59,525 bases of DNA from Rhodothermia bacterium (GCA_017303715.1 JAFLBZ010000028.1:1-59525); one strand, 5' to 3'. Counted from the stretch's first letter, positions 26,099 through 34,851 are shown. Numbers and translations are program-made. The notes: generated by a model not told the origin, from the letters alone.

Positions 26099-26434
26099 TT
26101 ACTTCCACGACAAGATGTCCGAAGAAGATTTCACGGCATTTTTTTCGGTCTCTGCATTCGGCATGGGTTCCGTTTTCTCGGTAATGTTGTACTGGCTCCA
26201 TTGTTCTGCATAGACACGGTTTAACTCTGCATAATCTGCTAAGTGGGGCGGTAGCTCATCGTCCGCATAGATGGCTTCGGTAGGACATGCAGGAACGCAG
26301 GCATTACAATCAATACACTCATCGGGATTGATAACAAGGAAATTAGGACCCTCATAGAAGCAGTCCACAGGACAAACTTCTACACAATCTGTATATTTAC
26401 AATTGATACAGGCTTCGGTTACAACGTATGGCAT
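26099..26434 (-). CDS. fdxA: Seven-iron ferredoxin
   Basis: 111 aa. The N-terminal half has the FdI-type cysteine pattern (C9, C12, C17, C21, C25 in [17 protein letters not shown]) and a second set at 40, 43, 46 and 50 ([11 protein letters not shown]). This fits one 3Fe-4S and one 4Fe-4S cluster as in Azotobacter FdI. The acidic, helical C-terminal tail (about 60-111) is typical. It is a cytoplasmic electron carrier with no partner gene beside it. A good promoter lies upstream. Confidence 0.92.
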   Translation of the reverse strand: MPYVVTEACINCKYTDCVEVCPVDCFYEGPNFLVINPDECIDCNACVPACPTEAIYADDELPPHLADYAELNRVYAEQWSQYNITEKTEPMPNAETEKNAVKSSSDILSWK

Positions 26435-26478
26435 TTGAAAGAAGGCTTTGGTTTTGAAGTTGCGTGTATAATGGGGTT

Positions 26479-26508
26479 ATGATAGGAAGCCTATACCCGT
26501 TGTGTCAA
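26479..26508 (-). promoter_or_regulatory. Sigma-70 type promoter of fdxA
   Basis: On the minus strand TTGACA (26503-26508) is followed after 18 bp by TATCAT (26479-26484), 45 bp before the fdxA start. It is a near-consensus housekeeping promoter. Confidence 0.65.
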
Positions 26509-26641
26509 GTCTTTTTACGTTTTTTCTGTAAATAGACGATTTTTTAGCGACAAAACGTCCGTAACCATGCGAAGTCAGGAACCAGTTGGCGTAAAAGTGG
26601 GCTTTCATTCTTCAGGATGTAACTCCCAAATCTGTTGTTGC

Positions 26642-26670
26642 TTGACATTTCCTTTAAAAAAGAGTATTCT
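26642..26670 (+). promoter_or_regulatory. Sigma-70 type promoter of the barrel/lipoprotein operon
   Basis: TTGACA (26642-26647), a 17-bp spacer and TATTCT (26665-26670), about 40 bp upstream of the ATG at 26710. Confidence 0.7.
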
Positions 26671-26709
26671 TTAAGTCGCTTCTTTTCCGTTCACTGAACC
26701 TATACTTCT

Positions 26710-27510
26710 ATGAGATCAACATTTCTTCTTTTGTTGTTCCTCCTTTTTCCTGCCTCGTTGCTTGCCCAGTCCTCTTTGGGCGGGCTTACCGTTGGGGCTG
26801 TTTATGGCGCTGACCGCATGGATAATGCGAACCTGAACACGTTCGTTTCTTCTTTCAACGCCTATTATTCAACCTATATCAAAGCCAAGTACGAAGACTT
26901 TCCCGCCGTTTTGTCTGGACCTATGTACCGTGTTGGCTATCGGGGTTCTGGTTTGGTTGGGAGCAAAATAGCTGTGGCGCTTCACTATCAGTCTGGAAAA
27001 CACCACGTACCGCGTACTGCCCTCTTGGGCTCTGGTCTTAAAAATGAAATGAACTTGGATGTGGTAAATCGTGATGTCTTGGTCGAGCTTGGGGTGGGGG
27101 GTAAACGTGGTTTTATAAATGCGTTGATGCAAGGCCAATTCCGTAACAGTACCATCACCTATTATACGGTCTATCAGGACGGCTCTCGTAGCATCGGGTA
27201 CGAGTTCGATATTAATGGGTATTACGAGGTCTCTACGCCCGAAATTATGGCGGGTGTTTCTGCTGGCCTCCGGCTTGGAAAGCGGGTAATCATACCCATT
27301 CAGGTGGTTTTTCCCGTTTGGTTACCCGGTGGCGATACCATTAACATGACCGATTACGATACGAGCCGTTATCGTTCTAACGACTTTCCGCGCGAGTTTG
27401 ACTTCTGGGTGAAAGACCGCTTGGGAGTGGATCAAGAGAATGCCCTTACACAAGGTGACTTTAGGGGAGTACGGATTTCCGTAGGTCTTGAAATTCAGCT
27501 AACCAAATGA
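26710..27510 (+). CDS. Predicted outer-membrane beta-barrel protein
   Basis: 266 aa. A signal peptide (LLLLFLLFPASLLAQ) precedes a sequence of alternating polar and hydrophobic residues with many Tyr and Gly, such as YRVGYRGSGLVGSKIAVALHY and GVSAGLRLGKRVIIPIQVVFP. This suggests a small outer-membrane barrel. I do not recognise the family. It is first in a three-gene unit with two lipoproteins, preceded by a strong promoter. Confidence 0.65.
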   Translation: MRSTFLLLLFLLFPASLLAQSSLGGLTVGAVYGADRMDNANLNTFVSSFNAYYSTYIKAKYEDFPAVLSGPMYRVGYRGSGLVGSKIAVALHYQSGKHHVPRTALLGSGLKNEMNLDVVNRDVLVELGVGGKRGFINALMQGQFRNSTITYYTVYQDGSRSIGYEFDINGYYEVSTPEIMAGVSAGLRLGKRVIIPIQVVFPVWLPGGDTINMTDYDTSRYRSNDFPREFDFWVKDRLGVDQENALTQGDFRGVRISVGLEIQLTK

Positions 27511-27536
27511 TTTTTAGAACCTTAGCAAGATAAATT

Positions 27537-28040
27537 ATGCGTATCTTATTAAGTTTTTTCGCCTTTCTTATACTGCTCATTTCGGGATGCGATGTGTTGG
27601 ATTCGTCGAAGGAGCGCTATATTGTAAAAATGCTCGGAACGTGGGACATTGTAGAACTGAACCACGTTTCGATTCTCCAAAATGGAGACACACAAACCTT
27701 GCTCAAAATGGAAAATGCAGGGAAATTTGTGGCTTTTAAAGGGCCTGTTTGTGGTGAATCGGTTGGGGGGGATCTCACCTATTGCAATGATTTTACCTAC
27801 GATGGCCCCATTTCTGGCCCCATTCGTGCCATTCCAATGCCTAAACGTGGCTCGTTTAGTGTGGATGCCACCGAAAAGCGGGTGATTTTTATCCTCTCCG
27901 AATGTAATAGCCTCATTGGCTGCGATCGCGCTTGGACGGTGGAGAAGAATACAGCGCAGGAGCAAGTTTGGTCTTTCTATAAAGTTGGGCCAAGCGAAGC
28001 CTATACCGATAAACTGACCTTGACCATGCGCAAACAATGA
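27537..28040 (+). CDS. Lipoprotein of unknown function (first of two relatives)
   Basis: 167 aa with a lipoprotein signal (FFAFLILLISGC). The mature part starts near VKMLGTWDIVELNHVS, a motif like the first strand of lipocalin-like Bacteroidota lipoproteins. Cys residues in GPVCGESVGG, LTYCND and SECNSLIGCD could form disulfides. The end overlaps the next gene by 4 bp. The GTWDI motif is shared with that gene, so the two may be paralogues. Confidence 0.65.
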   Translation: MRILLSFFAFLILLISGCDVLDSSKERYIVKMLGTWDIVELNHVSILQNGDTQTLLKMENAGKFVAFKGPVCGESVGGDLTYCNDFTYDGPISGPIRAIPMPKRGSFSVDATEKRVIFILSECNSLIGCDRAWTVEKNTAQEQVWSFYKVGPSEAYTDKLTLTMRKQ

Positions 28041-28468
28041 AAAACATCTTCGGCATTTTGGGCTTGGTGTTGATGAGTTTACTGGCATCTGCCTGCGATT
28101 CTACCTTGCCTTGTACGGGTTTTGAATGTGAGATTGCCGGAACTTGGGACATCAAAACCATCAATGGCACTGCGAGCCATTGGGGGACATTGGAGGTTTA
28201 CAAAGACTTGACGGGTGGGCGGCTTAGGCTATTTTCAGAAGGAACAGAACCGCTAATCTTTTCTGCTTTTGGCGGTGGCTATTGGGGTGATGATGATCTA
28301 CGTCTTAGCCTCTGGAACCTCACCATGCCGGATGGCCGTCTGATGTCTTTTGAAGCGGCCATTACGTCTTGGGGTGAGGAGGCTTTTACCTTACGCCTAA
28401 CAAAATCCGCTGGGGATAATCCCTTACCAATGTTAAAACAAGGGGTTATTTGGACGTTAAAGCGATAA
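28037..28468 (+). CDS. Lipoprotein of unknown function (second of two relatives)
   Basis: 143 aa with the lipobox LLASAC. The mature part has the motif AGTWDIKTINGTAS and a run of beta-strand-like segments up to GVIWTLKR, consistent with a small lipocalin-like barrel. Its start overlaps the upstream lipoprotein stop (ATGA), so they are translated together. Function unknown. Confidence 0.65.
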   Translation: MKNIFGILGLVLMSLLASACDSTLPCTGFECEIAGTWDIKTINGTASHWGTLEVYKDLTGGRLRLFSEGTEPLIFSAFGGGYWGDDDLRLSLWNLTMPDGRLMSFEAAITSWGEEAFTLRLTKSAGDNPLPMLKQGVIWTLKR

Positions 28469-28495
28469 TTACAACCCTAACCAACCACCTCTATC

Positions 28496-29233
28496 TTATC
28501 CTATCGCCTCAAGTTTTGCCAACAACCCAACCGCTTGTTGTAAGGTTTCGGGTTTACCCACGTCCATCCAATGTGATTCGTCGTGATAATGTGCTTTAAT
28601 GGCGTAGCGGTTTCCCAATTCCAAATAGGTGTCTATGATGGAAAACCGCCCCGTTTGCGTCATCTGTTGAAATATTTCTGGGCTGATCACGTGAATCCCA
28701 CTGAACGAAAGTGCCCGAAGCGTTGCATTGGTAGGACGTGCCCATTTTTCTTCGCCGGTTTTCATGTTGCGCCAGCCGCACAGATTGTCTTGAGAATCAA
28801 ACAAAAGCACCCGTGATGTTTTCCGACCACTCACAGCCAAGGTCGCAAGTGCATCGCTTTTTTTGTGGTCTTCGTAAAGCGCTCGTAAGTCGAGGTCAGA
28901 AAGAATGTCCACATTATGCACCAAGAATGGTTCTCCGTCATCAAAAAACCAGGAGGCTTTCTGCAGACCGCCACCAGTTTCGAGAAGCACATCACGTTCA
29001 TCGGATATGGTAATATTGACGCCAAAATATTCATTTTCGGCCAAATATGATATAATCTTCTCTGGAAAGTGATGTACGTTAATAATCAGGTCACGGAATC
29101 CAAAGCGTTTCAGGCGCAAAATAATCAAGCCAAGTAAAGGAGTACCATTTACTTCTACCAATGCTTTTGGTACGGTTTCCGTTAATGGACGCAGGCGCGT
29201 GCCCAGTCCAGCGGCAAAAATCATGGCTTTCAT
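28496..29233 (-). CDS. Sugar-1-phosphate nucleotidyltransferase (MurU-like)
   Basis: 245 aa from the ATG at 29233 (MKAMIFAAGLGTRLRPLTE). The first 20 residues carry the nucleotide-binding GLGTRLRPLT motif and KALVEVNG. LVHNVDILSDLD supplies the metal-binding Asp. The length and lack of an extra C-terminal domain resemble MurNAc-1-phosphate uridylyltransferases of peptidoglycan recycling, but mannose-1-phosphate guanylyltransferase-like enzymes look similar. A frame upstream of 29233 shows no family similarity. No kinase (AmgK) gene lies beside it. Confidence 0.8.
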   Translation of the reverse strand: MKAMIFAAGLGTRLRPLTETVPKALVEVNGTPLLGLIILRLKRFGFRDLIINVHHFPEKIISYLAENEYFGVNITISDERDVLLETGGGLQKASWFFDDGEPFLVHNVDILSDLDLRALYEDHKKSDALATLAVSGRKTSRVLLFDSQDNLCGWRNMKTGEEKWARPTNATLRALSFSGIHVISPEIFQQMTQTGRFSIIDTYLELGNRYAIKAHYHDESHWMDVGKPETLQQAVGLLAKLEAIG

Positions 29234-29316
29234 AGACGAACGATAAAGGAGGCGTTGATGGGTTAACGTTTTAAGGATTAATATAAAGCGTTTGGATGTT
29301 TTTTGAGCCACCCTGT

Positions 29317-29353
29317 AAAAAAAGAAGCCGAACTATTTTTAGATAGCTCGGCT
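29317..29353 (-). terminator. Intrinsic terminator of the tandem lexA unit
   Basis: On the minus strand the stem AGCCGAGCTAT / ATAGTTCGGCT is followed by TCTTTTTTT. It lies 40 bp after the stop of the second lexA gene. Confidence 0.8.
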
Positions 29354-29392
29354 GTTGTGGTGGCCAATAGTTTCTTTCCCAAAGTCGCTTTT

Positions 29393-30043
29393 CTAACCAC
29401 CAATGGTCATCATTGCCCCGTCTTTCCCAATACGGCCAATGTAACGACCAATAATTTGTACGTCTTGGAACTCAAAGCGCTGCTTATCTACAACAATGTC
29501 CTCAAGTTCGTGATTTGCGGGCGCTAATCGTAGGCCTTGTGCCTCTCGGTACACTCGTTTGAGAGTGGTTTCGCCATCTATCATCACAGCCCCAATGGTT
29601 CCGTTCGATAATTCGGTTTCTTGTGAAAGTAGGACATAGTCCCCATCCAAGATACCTGCTTCGATCATAGAATTGCCTTTGACCCGGAGTGCAAACATCC
29701 GCTCTAACTTTGGAAAGAGGTCTTCGAGAGTTAAATCGCCGAGGTCTTCCCCTACAGCTTCTTGTAAAGCTCCGGCGGTAATAACCCCAGAAACCGGAAT
29801 CCCACGCGGTATAAGCGGCATTTCCACTTCTTGGTCTGGAAAATGGTAGCCATTTCCGTCTCGTACCAAGTACCCCTTCTTGACCAATGCTTGAAGGTTT
29901 TGGGTAACACTGTTGGGGGATCGGAATCCAAATTCATCCACAAGATCCCCATACGACGGCCAAGAAGAACTGGAACGAACGTAGCTTTTTATATAATGCA
30001 GTACTTCCTGTTGTTTGGGTGTCAGTTGTTTTCTGTTGATCAT
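29393..30043 (-). CDS. lexA: LexA repressor, paralogue 1
   Basis: 216 aa. An N-terminal winged helix-turn-helix (LTPKQQEVLHYIKSYV, then GFRSPNSVTQNLQALVKKGYL) is followed by an S24 self-cleaving domain. The Ala90-Gly91 cleavage site is in VITAGALQEAV, the nucleophile Ser125 in KGNSMIEAGI and the general base Lys162 in GETTLKRVY. LexA represses DNA-damage genes and is cut when RecA filaments form. It starts 20 bp after the other lexA gene, so they form one transcription unit. The recognition helix region (RSPNSVTQNLQAL) is identical between the two, which suggests that they share operators and may form mixed dimers (inference). Confidence 0.92.
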   Translation of the reverse strand: MINRKQLTPKQQEVLHYIKSYVRSSSSWPSYGDLVDEFGFRSPNSVTQNLQALVKKGYLVRDGNGYHFPDQEVEMPLIPRGIPVSGVITAGALQEAVGEDLGDLTLEDLFPKLERMFALRVKGNSMIEAGILDGDYVLLSQETELSNGTIGAVMIDGETTLKRVYREAQGLRLAPANHELEDIVVDKQRFEFQDVQIIGRYIGRIGKDGAMMTIGG

Positions 30044-30063
30044 CGTAAAAAAGGGTTTATCGT

Positions 30064-30705
30064 TTATGCGGCAGCAGCCATCACGGTTTTATTGGCATGG
30101 TTTACGCGCCCCACGTACCTCCCCAAGACCCGAACTTCTTCAAAAAGGGCGGGATGGATTTTTACGTTGGGGAACTCGTCGTTTGCTGGAACCAAGTGGA
30201 GGCCCTGTTCATCGGTATAAATGCGTTTTAAAGTGGTTTCGCCATTGTATAAAACCGCTCCAATCCCCCCATTTGGGATGTCTTCGTCTATGAGCAAGAC
30301 CAAATCCCCATCTTGAATTCCCTCTTGGATCATAGAGTGCCCCTTAACCCGAAGTGCAAACATGCGGTTGTACTTACTCCGATGCACCACATCTATGGTT
30401 ATCGTTCCCAAGTTTTCTTCCACAGCCTCTTGTAAACAACCTGCGGTAATGATGCCACGAATTCGGATTTTACGGCGCTGGCGTTCTTCTTCAGGTGTAG
30501 TTAATTGGTATCCGTTATTGTCTTTCCTGAGGTATCCTTTTTTTTGAAGGGCTTGGAGGTTTTGGGTAACGCTGTTAGGGGAGCGAAAATCAAAACGGTC
30601 TGCAATATCATTATAGGTCGGCCACAAGCCAGTCTCACGGACGTAATCCCGCAAAAATTGCAGAAAAGCCATTTGTTTGGTGGTGAGGGGGTTGCGATTG
30701 ATCAT
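30064..30705 (-). CDS. lexA: LexA repressor, paralogue 2
   Basis: 213 aa from the ATG at 30705 (MINRNPLTTKQMAFLQFL); a seven-codon extension is also possible. Catalytic features are complete: cleavage site Ala88-Gly89 in IITAGCLQEAV, Ser124 in KGHSMIQEGI and Lys160 in GETTLKRIY. It is the promoter-proximal gene of a tandem pair. The two share the MINR start and the RSPNSVTQNLQAL recognition region, so they arose by duplication. It lies downstream of recO on the same strand but has its own strong promoter. Confidence 0.92.
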   Translation of the reverse strand: MINRNPLTTKQMAFLQFLRDYVRETGLWPTYNDIADRFDFRSPNSVTQNLQALQKKGYLRKDNNGYQLTTPEEERQRRKIRIRGIITAGCLQEAVEENLGTITIDVVHRSKYNRMFALRVKGHSMIQEGIQDGDLVLLIDEDIPNGGIGAVLYNGETTLKRIYTDEQGLHLVPANDEFPNVKIHPALFEEVRVLGRYVGRVNHANKTVMAAAA

Positions 30706-30745
30706 GGCGGTTTTGTGACAATGCATTTACTTGTGTCTCACATAT

Positions 30746-30774
30746 ATAATACATCATTAAAACAGTCTTGTCAA
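30746..30774 (-). promoter_or_regulatory. Consensus sigma-70 promoter of the tandem lexA genes
   Basis: On the minus strand TTGACA (30769-30774), a 17-bp spacer and TATTAT (30746-30751) lie about 40 bp before the start of the first lexA gene. A palindromic ACATATGT (30792-30799) lies 17 bp upstream of the -35 box and is a candidate operator. Confidence 0.8.
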
Positions 30775-30821
30775 GGGTTTCGGCAGAGCACACATATGTA
30801 AAATATTAAAGTCTGTCTGGG

Positions 30822-31571
30822 CTATGGGTTCATCTGCGCCAAGACATGGCGGGTTCTGGATCGTCGAAGTTCTTCGAAGTGGTGTGCAAGGTAGGCATCT
30901 ATGAGTTGGCGTACCTCGTTCTGTGTGCTTGGCTCCAGCGAGAAGTGCAAGAGGGTTTCTAAAGGGGACAAGGTCAGGGTGGCGAGGGCACGCAATGCCG
31001 CTCTTCCGGCACGCTTGGCCGTTCCTTGTATGGGCGCGACTGCGGGGAGAATAGCGCCGCTTTCCAATAAAAACCATCCGCCATCGTTTGCAATGGCTTC
31101 AACTTCTTGTTTTTTGATGTGTGGGGAAAATCCAAAGAGAATGGCAATCTTTAACTCAAAATAAAACAAGATGTTCTGGAGATGTTGTGTGGCGTCGTTG
31201 AGGGTAGCAAGTGCCTCCAATAAAAGGTTAAAAACTGGTATATTTACCGCTTCTACCTCAGAGATGGCATCTACGAGTTCTACCATCTGGAAGGCAAGCC
31301 CTATCTTTTCGGGGTGGCGGAGTAGGCATGGCAGTGGCAAAAGTCGGGTGGTCTCGCTCAGGGTTTGTAAGTCCCGGGTGGGTTTGTGATAATAAACGGC
31401 CTGTATATAGGACAATGGCTCTAAATTTGCACCGAAGCGGCTTTTAATCATCCTTGAACCTTTGGCCAAAACCGCAACCTTGCCCTTCTTTCGTGTAAAA
31501 AGGGTAATGATTTGGCTGGTTTCGCCATAATTCATACGGCGTAGGACAATGGCCTCTGATTTTTGGATCAT
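30822..31571 (-). CDS. recO: DNA repair protein RecO
   Basis: 249 aa, normal for RecO. It has an N-terminal OB fold (KSEAIVLRRMNYGETSQIITLFTRKKGKVAVLAKGSR, split here for length as seen at residues 4-39) and a helical C-terminal domain with LLEALATLNDATQHLQNILFYFELKIA. RecO loads RecA onto SSB-coated single strands in the RecFOR pathway. The four-Cys zinc finger of some RecO proteins is absent. It lies directly upstream of the lexA pair, a DNA-damage-themed neighbourhood. Confidence 0.9.
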   Translation of the reverse strand: MIQKSEAIVLRRMNYGETSQIITLFTRKKGKVAVLAKGSRMIKSRFGANLEPLSYIQAVYYHKPTRDLQTLSETTRLLPLPCLLRHPEKIGLAFQMVELVDAISEVEAVNIPVFNLLLEALATLNDATQHLQNILFYFELKIAILFGFSPHIKKQEVEAIANDGGWFLLESGAILPAVAPIQGTAKRAGRAALRALATLTLSPLETLLHFSLEPSTQNEVRQLIDAYLAHHFEELRRSRTRHVLAQMNP

Positions 31572-31622
31572 TGGATATGGGTCTTCTCTGGGATGAACGG
31601 TGTTATAAGTGGTTTGGATAGG

Positions 31623-34016
31623 TTATGGTTGGGGTTTTACGGTTTCTGGATTGCCTTGAGATTTCAGGCGAATTTGTAGGCTTGGGCTTGTATCACCTTT
31701 AAACGTGGCATCCAATTTAAAGCGGTTTGTGCCATTATGCCAATGGGGCGGCGCAGCATCCAAAATCAATGTCGCACGCTGCCGACCTTTTGCATCATAA
31801 ACACGTACAAGGGGTGTACCATCCACCATCAAACTTTCACCCGTATGGAGGGTGACGGGTAGGCGCACTTCGGCAAAGCGGTCTAAGGTCAGCACGATAT
31901 TTTCGACGGTTCCGGAAGTATTTTCTGAGGCAAGTGCTTCTAAGCGGAATTGCAAGGGCTGGGCTTCATCGGGGTTAATGACCTCGAAAGTGCTTGCGGT
32001 GGGTTCGCCGGGTTGAAGGTCGCGTTTGTGGTGGGAAAAAGATTTCGACCAACTGAAAGGATAGAGTAGCCAATGATTTTCGGTTACTTTAGACAGATGA
32101 AATTCGTTTTCTGGCTTCTTCAAGCGCTCGCGTTGTTCCAGACTAAAGGCTTTTGAACGACGGGCTTGCTCCCATTCCCGAATGGCACCTAAAAGCGTAT
32201 CGGTTAGGGGATTTCTGCGGGCATCGTTTACGCGCAGTACCATCGCAAAACCTGCGTTATAACCGGCTGCACGCGCCAGCATCCATTCCATTTCCGGTAA
32301 CGAGGTGGTGGCGGTCATCAAGTACCATCCCAGCATATTTGGCATAAAATTGCGTTCAAAAAGCGCTTGGTTTTGTATCCGATATTCCTGCATACTTTCT
32401 CGGAAGCCGCCATACCAAGGCTCGCCCCAGTTGCAATAGGTATTGATGTGCCAGTAAAAATGCTTGGAATTACTGGTTCCATTGACTACAAAATGCTTGG
32501 TATGGTCATAGAACGTCTTAGAAAATGCCTCTATTCCATAATCTCCCTGACCACTTGCGGCTCCGCCTTCATGCCCATCAAAGTCTAAATGATCTACGCC
32601 CGTTTCGTTAAACCAAAGAGCAAGGTTACGGGCAATTTCGTTTTGCATGGGGATATTGGGAAAAACCACTTCGTAGGCATGGTCGAATAGCTTGGCGATT
32701 TCGGTGGATTTTGCGTGTGGGGTGGCCGTTGTTCCAAATGCACCACGTTGGCAATCCAATAAGGTATAGGGTGCGGTTTTTGAGACAGCCCGATACCGGA
32801 TCAGTTCGTTACCAATTTTGACCAAATGTAGCCAGTTGTCTTGCTCATAATCGAAATAAGCTGGCGAGGCAATCGGAATTTGAGTGGTGTTAGCGGAAAT
32901 ATCCTCGGTTAGTACCGTGCTTCCACGTTTTACCAATCGTTTATCTGGGATTGGCGATACATAACCATCTGTTGGGTTTATGAAGTTGGTGAGGGTATGC
33001 ACGCCCAAATGAATGTCCGCTGCATGGGCTTTTTGTACGGCTTGTTTGATTCCTTCGTTGCCACTGGGGAATATCGCGGGATTCAGTTCATATTTTCCCC
33101 ACGTCTTGAAAGGCCCTTCGTGGTAGAGCGACATCAAGCCAGCCCGTTTGGTGTGGGCAACCATTTCATCCACATCTGCTTCGGTAAAATCTGAGATGAG
33201 GTAAGAACGTCCCAAATGTGGCGATTTTTTGATCCAAACACCTTTGTAGATGGGGTGGGGGAGGCCCTCTGCCAATTCAATTTTACCAATCGTATCTAAA
33301 GCGTCTGTTTCCGGCACACCAAACAAAGCAATTTTGGAGCCGACAACCGTCTCGTTTGCCAAGGGTTCGATGGGCATATTTTTAAAAGCGCCGTTCCAGA
33401 CATCCGCAAACCGTGGTCGGGCACGGTTGATTGCATAGGCTTGCAAGGTGCTGCCCCAAGGCATGGGCAAGGCGGCAGAGCCACGAGAGGCGTCGTAACC
33501 TTCGTCATTTTTGGGGTAGCCACCAATGGTTTTGAGGTTCAAGGCTTGAATGCCGATGGCAAAATGACCATTGCGGACTACACCCACAATTTCACCAACC
33601 GTTTCTTGAATGGTTGTAGCGAAAGATCCCCACAAAATTCGGTCTATTTGCATGGCGGGTTCTGCTTTCGTCACCTCAAAGACCAAATAAGATGGTTTTT
33701 GTTCGACCTTTAGCTCGATTCGATAAGGAGAGGGTTCATACGAAAGCAAGACGGTCTTCTTGCGTGGATCCCAACGCATGGTGGTGGGGCGTAACCACGT
33801 TCCATCCGGCTTTCTGACCTGAAGGAGTACCGAAAGGGTATCGCGGTAGAGGTATTCACGTCCTTTTATTTTGTCGTACAAAGAGGTTGCCTGACCTTTG
33901 GCGTTGAACTGCATCCGAAACGTGGTATTCTCCCAAACAGCCTGCGCCCAAAGGATATCAAGAGGGAGGAAGAGAAGGGGAAGGCAGAAAAAAAGAGGGA
34001 GTAAAAGTCGTTTCAT
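31623..34016 (-). CDS. Secreted glycoside-hydrolase-like protein, family not assigned
   Basis: 797 aa from the ATG at 34016 (MKRLLLPLFFCLPLLFLPLDILWAQ, signal peptide). An N-terminal beta-sandwich region (about 25-260) is followed by a probable TIM-barrel (about 270-640) with the acidic motif DHLDFDGHEGG, whose Asp residues are candidate catalytic groups, and a C-terminal beta domain. This order resembles secreted polysaccharide-active enzymes with alpha-galactosidase-like folds. I cannot name a GH family. It stands alone without sus genes and is divergent from a small membrane protein gene. Confidence 0.6.
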   Translation of the reverse strand: MKRLLLPLFFCLPLLFLPLDILWAQAVWENTTFRMQFNAKGQATSLYDKIKGREYLYRDTLSVLLQVRKPDGTWLRPTTMRWDPRKKTVLLSYEPSPYRIELKVEQKPSYLVFEVTKAEPAMQIDRILWGSFATTIQETVGEIVGVVRNGHFAIGIQALNLKTIGGYPKNDEGYDASRGSAALPMPWGSTLQAYAINRARPRFADVWNGAFKNMPIEPLANETVVGSKIALFGVPETDALDTIGKIELAEGLPHPIYKGVWIKKSPHLGRSYLISDFTEADVDEMVAHTKRAGLMSLYHEGPFKTWGKYELNPAIFPSGNEGIKQAVQKAHAADIHLGVHTLTNFINPTDGYVSPIPDKRLVKRGSTVLTEDISANTTQIPIASPAYFDYEQDNWLHLVKIGNELIRYRAVSKTAPYTLLDCQRGAFGTTATPHAKSTEIAKLFDHAYEVVFPNIPMQNEIARNLALWFNETGVDHLDFDGHEGGAASGQGDYGIEAFSKTFYDHTKHFVVNGTSNSKHFYWHINTYCNWGEPWYGGFRESMQEYRIQNQALFERNFMPNMLGWYLMTATTSLPEMEWMLARAAGYNAGFAMVLRVNDARRNPLTDTLLGAIREWEQARRSKAFSLEQRERLKKPENEFHLSKVTENHWLLYPFSWSKSFSHHKRDLQPGEPTASTFEVINPDEAQPLQFRLEALASENTSGTVENIVLTLDRFAEVRLPVTLHTGESLMVDGTPLVRVYDAKGRQRATLILDAAPPHWHNGTNRFKLDATFKGDTSPSLQIRLKSQGNPETVKPQP

Positions 34017-34113
34017 AAAATGGATGAAAGCAATTTTATTACAGAAGAGCGTGTAAAATACGACAACAAAATAGGGGTTCAAAATGCGATTCTGAAGGTG
34101 AGAAGCAGATAAT

Positions 34114-34121
34114 ACATATGT
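34114..34121. promoter_or_regulatory. Palindromic ACATATGT site in a divergent promoter region
   Basis: ACATATGT lies between the glycosidase-like gene and the divergent small membrane protein gene, in the context TACATATGTGT. That 11-mer also occurs, in inverse orientation, upstream of the lexA pair (30790-30800). It is a candidate shared operator. Confidence 0.35.
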
Positions 34122-34239
34122 GTAAACCTTTTAAAAATAATGGAATAAGGTTTTTGGCACGAAAAATGTACATCATATTGTATAGGCGGGCTTCTAAAAG
34201 CCAAAGCCTTCTGTTTTTCCTTACCCAATCCTATTATCC

Positions 34240-34791
34240 ATGAAGAATATTGCAATAGGCGGGCTTATTTCTGCCATCGCTACCTTTATGTGGGGCTTTG
34301 TTTTTTGGGCTACACCCATTAGCCAGCCTTCCATGAAACACACCACATCTCCACAAAATACTGCCATACGTGAGGCATTGAAAGACAATTTGACAGAGAC
34401 GGGAACCTATTTTGTGCCAGATCAAATGCACGATATGGAGGGCTTTATGGCCCAACACCGTGAAGGCCCATTGGCCACTATTCATTTTCAAAAGGAGGGC
34501 GCCGAGGCTATGGGGGCTGGTGTGATGCTGAAGGGAATACTGCACATGCTGTTGGTTTGGTTGTTTGTGGGCTGGCTTTTGGCATTACTCCCTCCATTGG
34601 ATACCTATGCGAAAAGATTTCGTACTGTACTGCTTTTCGGTGTGGCTTCGGCAGTATGGAGTACGTTGGGAATGCCCATTTGGTATTTCCAACCTTGGGC
34701 TTATTGGCTCATGACGTGTGTGTATGATTTAGGAGCTTGGGCGATTGCAGCGGCTATTTTGGCACATTTTGTAAAACCTGAAAAGGTCTAA
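34240..34791 (+). CDS. Small integral membrane protein of unknown function
   Basis: 183 aa with an N-terminal membrane segment (IGGLISAIATFMWGFVFWA), a roughly 70-residue probably periplasmic part, and three further segments (LLVWLFVGWLLALLP, TVLLFGVASAVWSTLGMPIW, YWLMTCVYDLGAWAIAAAIL). The pattern of one helix, a soluble part and three helices is clear, but I do not recognise the family. It is divergent from the secreted glycosidase-like gene. Confidence 0.65.
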   Translation: MKNIAIGGLISAIATFMWGFVFWATPISQPSMKHTTSPQNTAIREALKDNLTETGTYFVPDQMHDMEGFMAQHREGPLATIHFQKEGAEAMGAGVMLKGILHMLLVWLFVGWLLALLPPLDTYAKRFRTVLLFGVASAVWSTLGMPIWYFQPWAYWLMTCVYDLGAWAIAAAILAHFVKPEKV

Positions 34792-34851
34792 GCGGGCAAA
34801 AAAGCATAAAAGGTCTGTCCATAGGGTAGGCCTTATTAAGGTCATCGCCCA

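Noticed and set aside
34808-34850. Terminator-like stem after the small membrane protein gene
   Set aside because: The stem has three G-T wobbles and no T-run after it, so it is too weak to claim.
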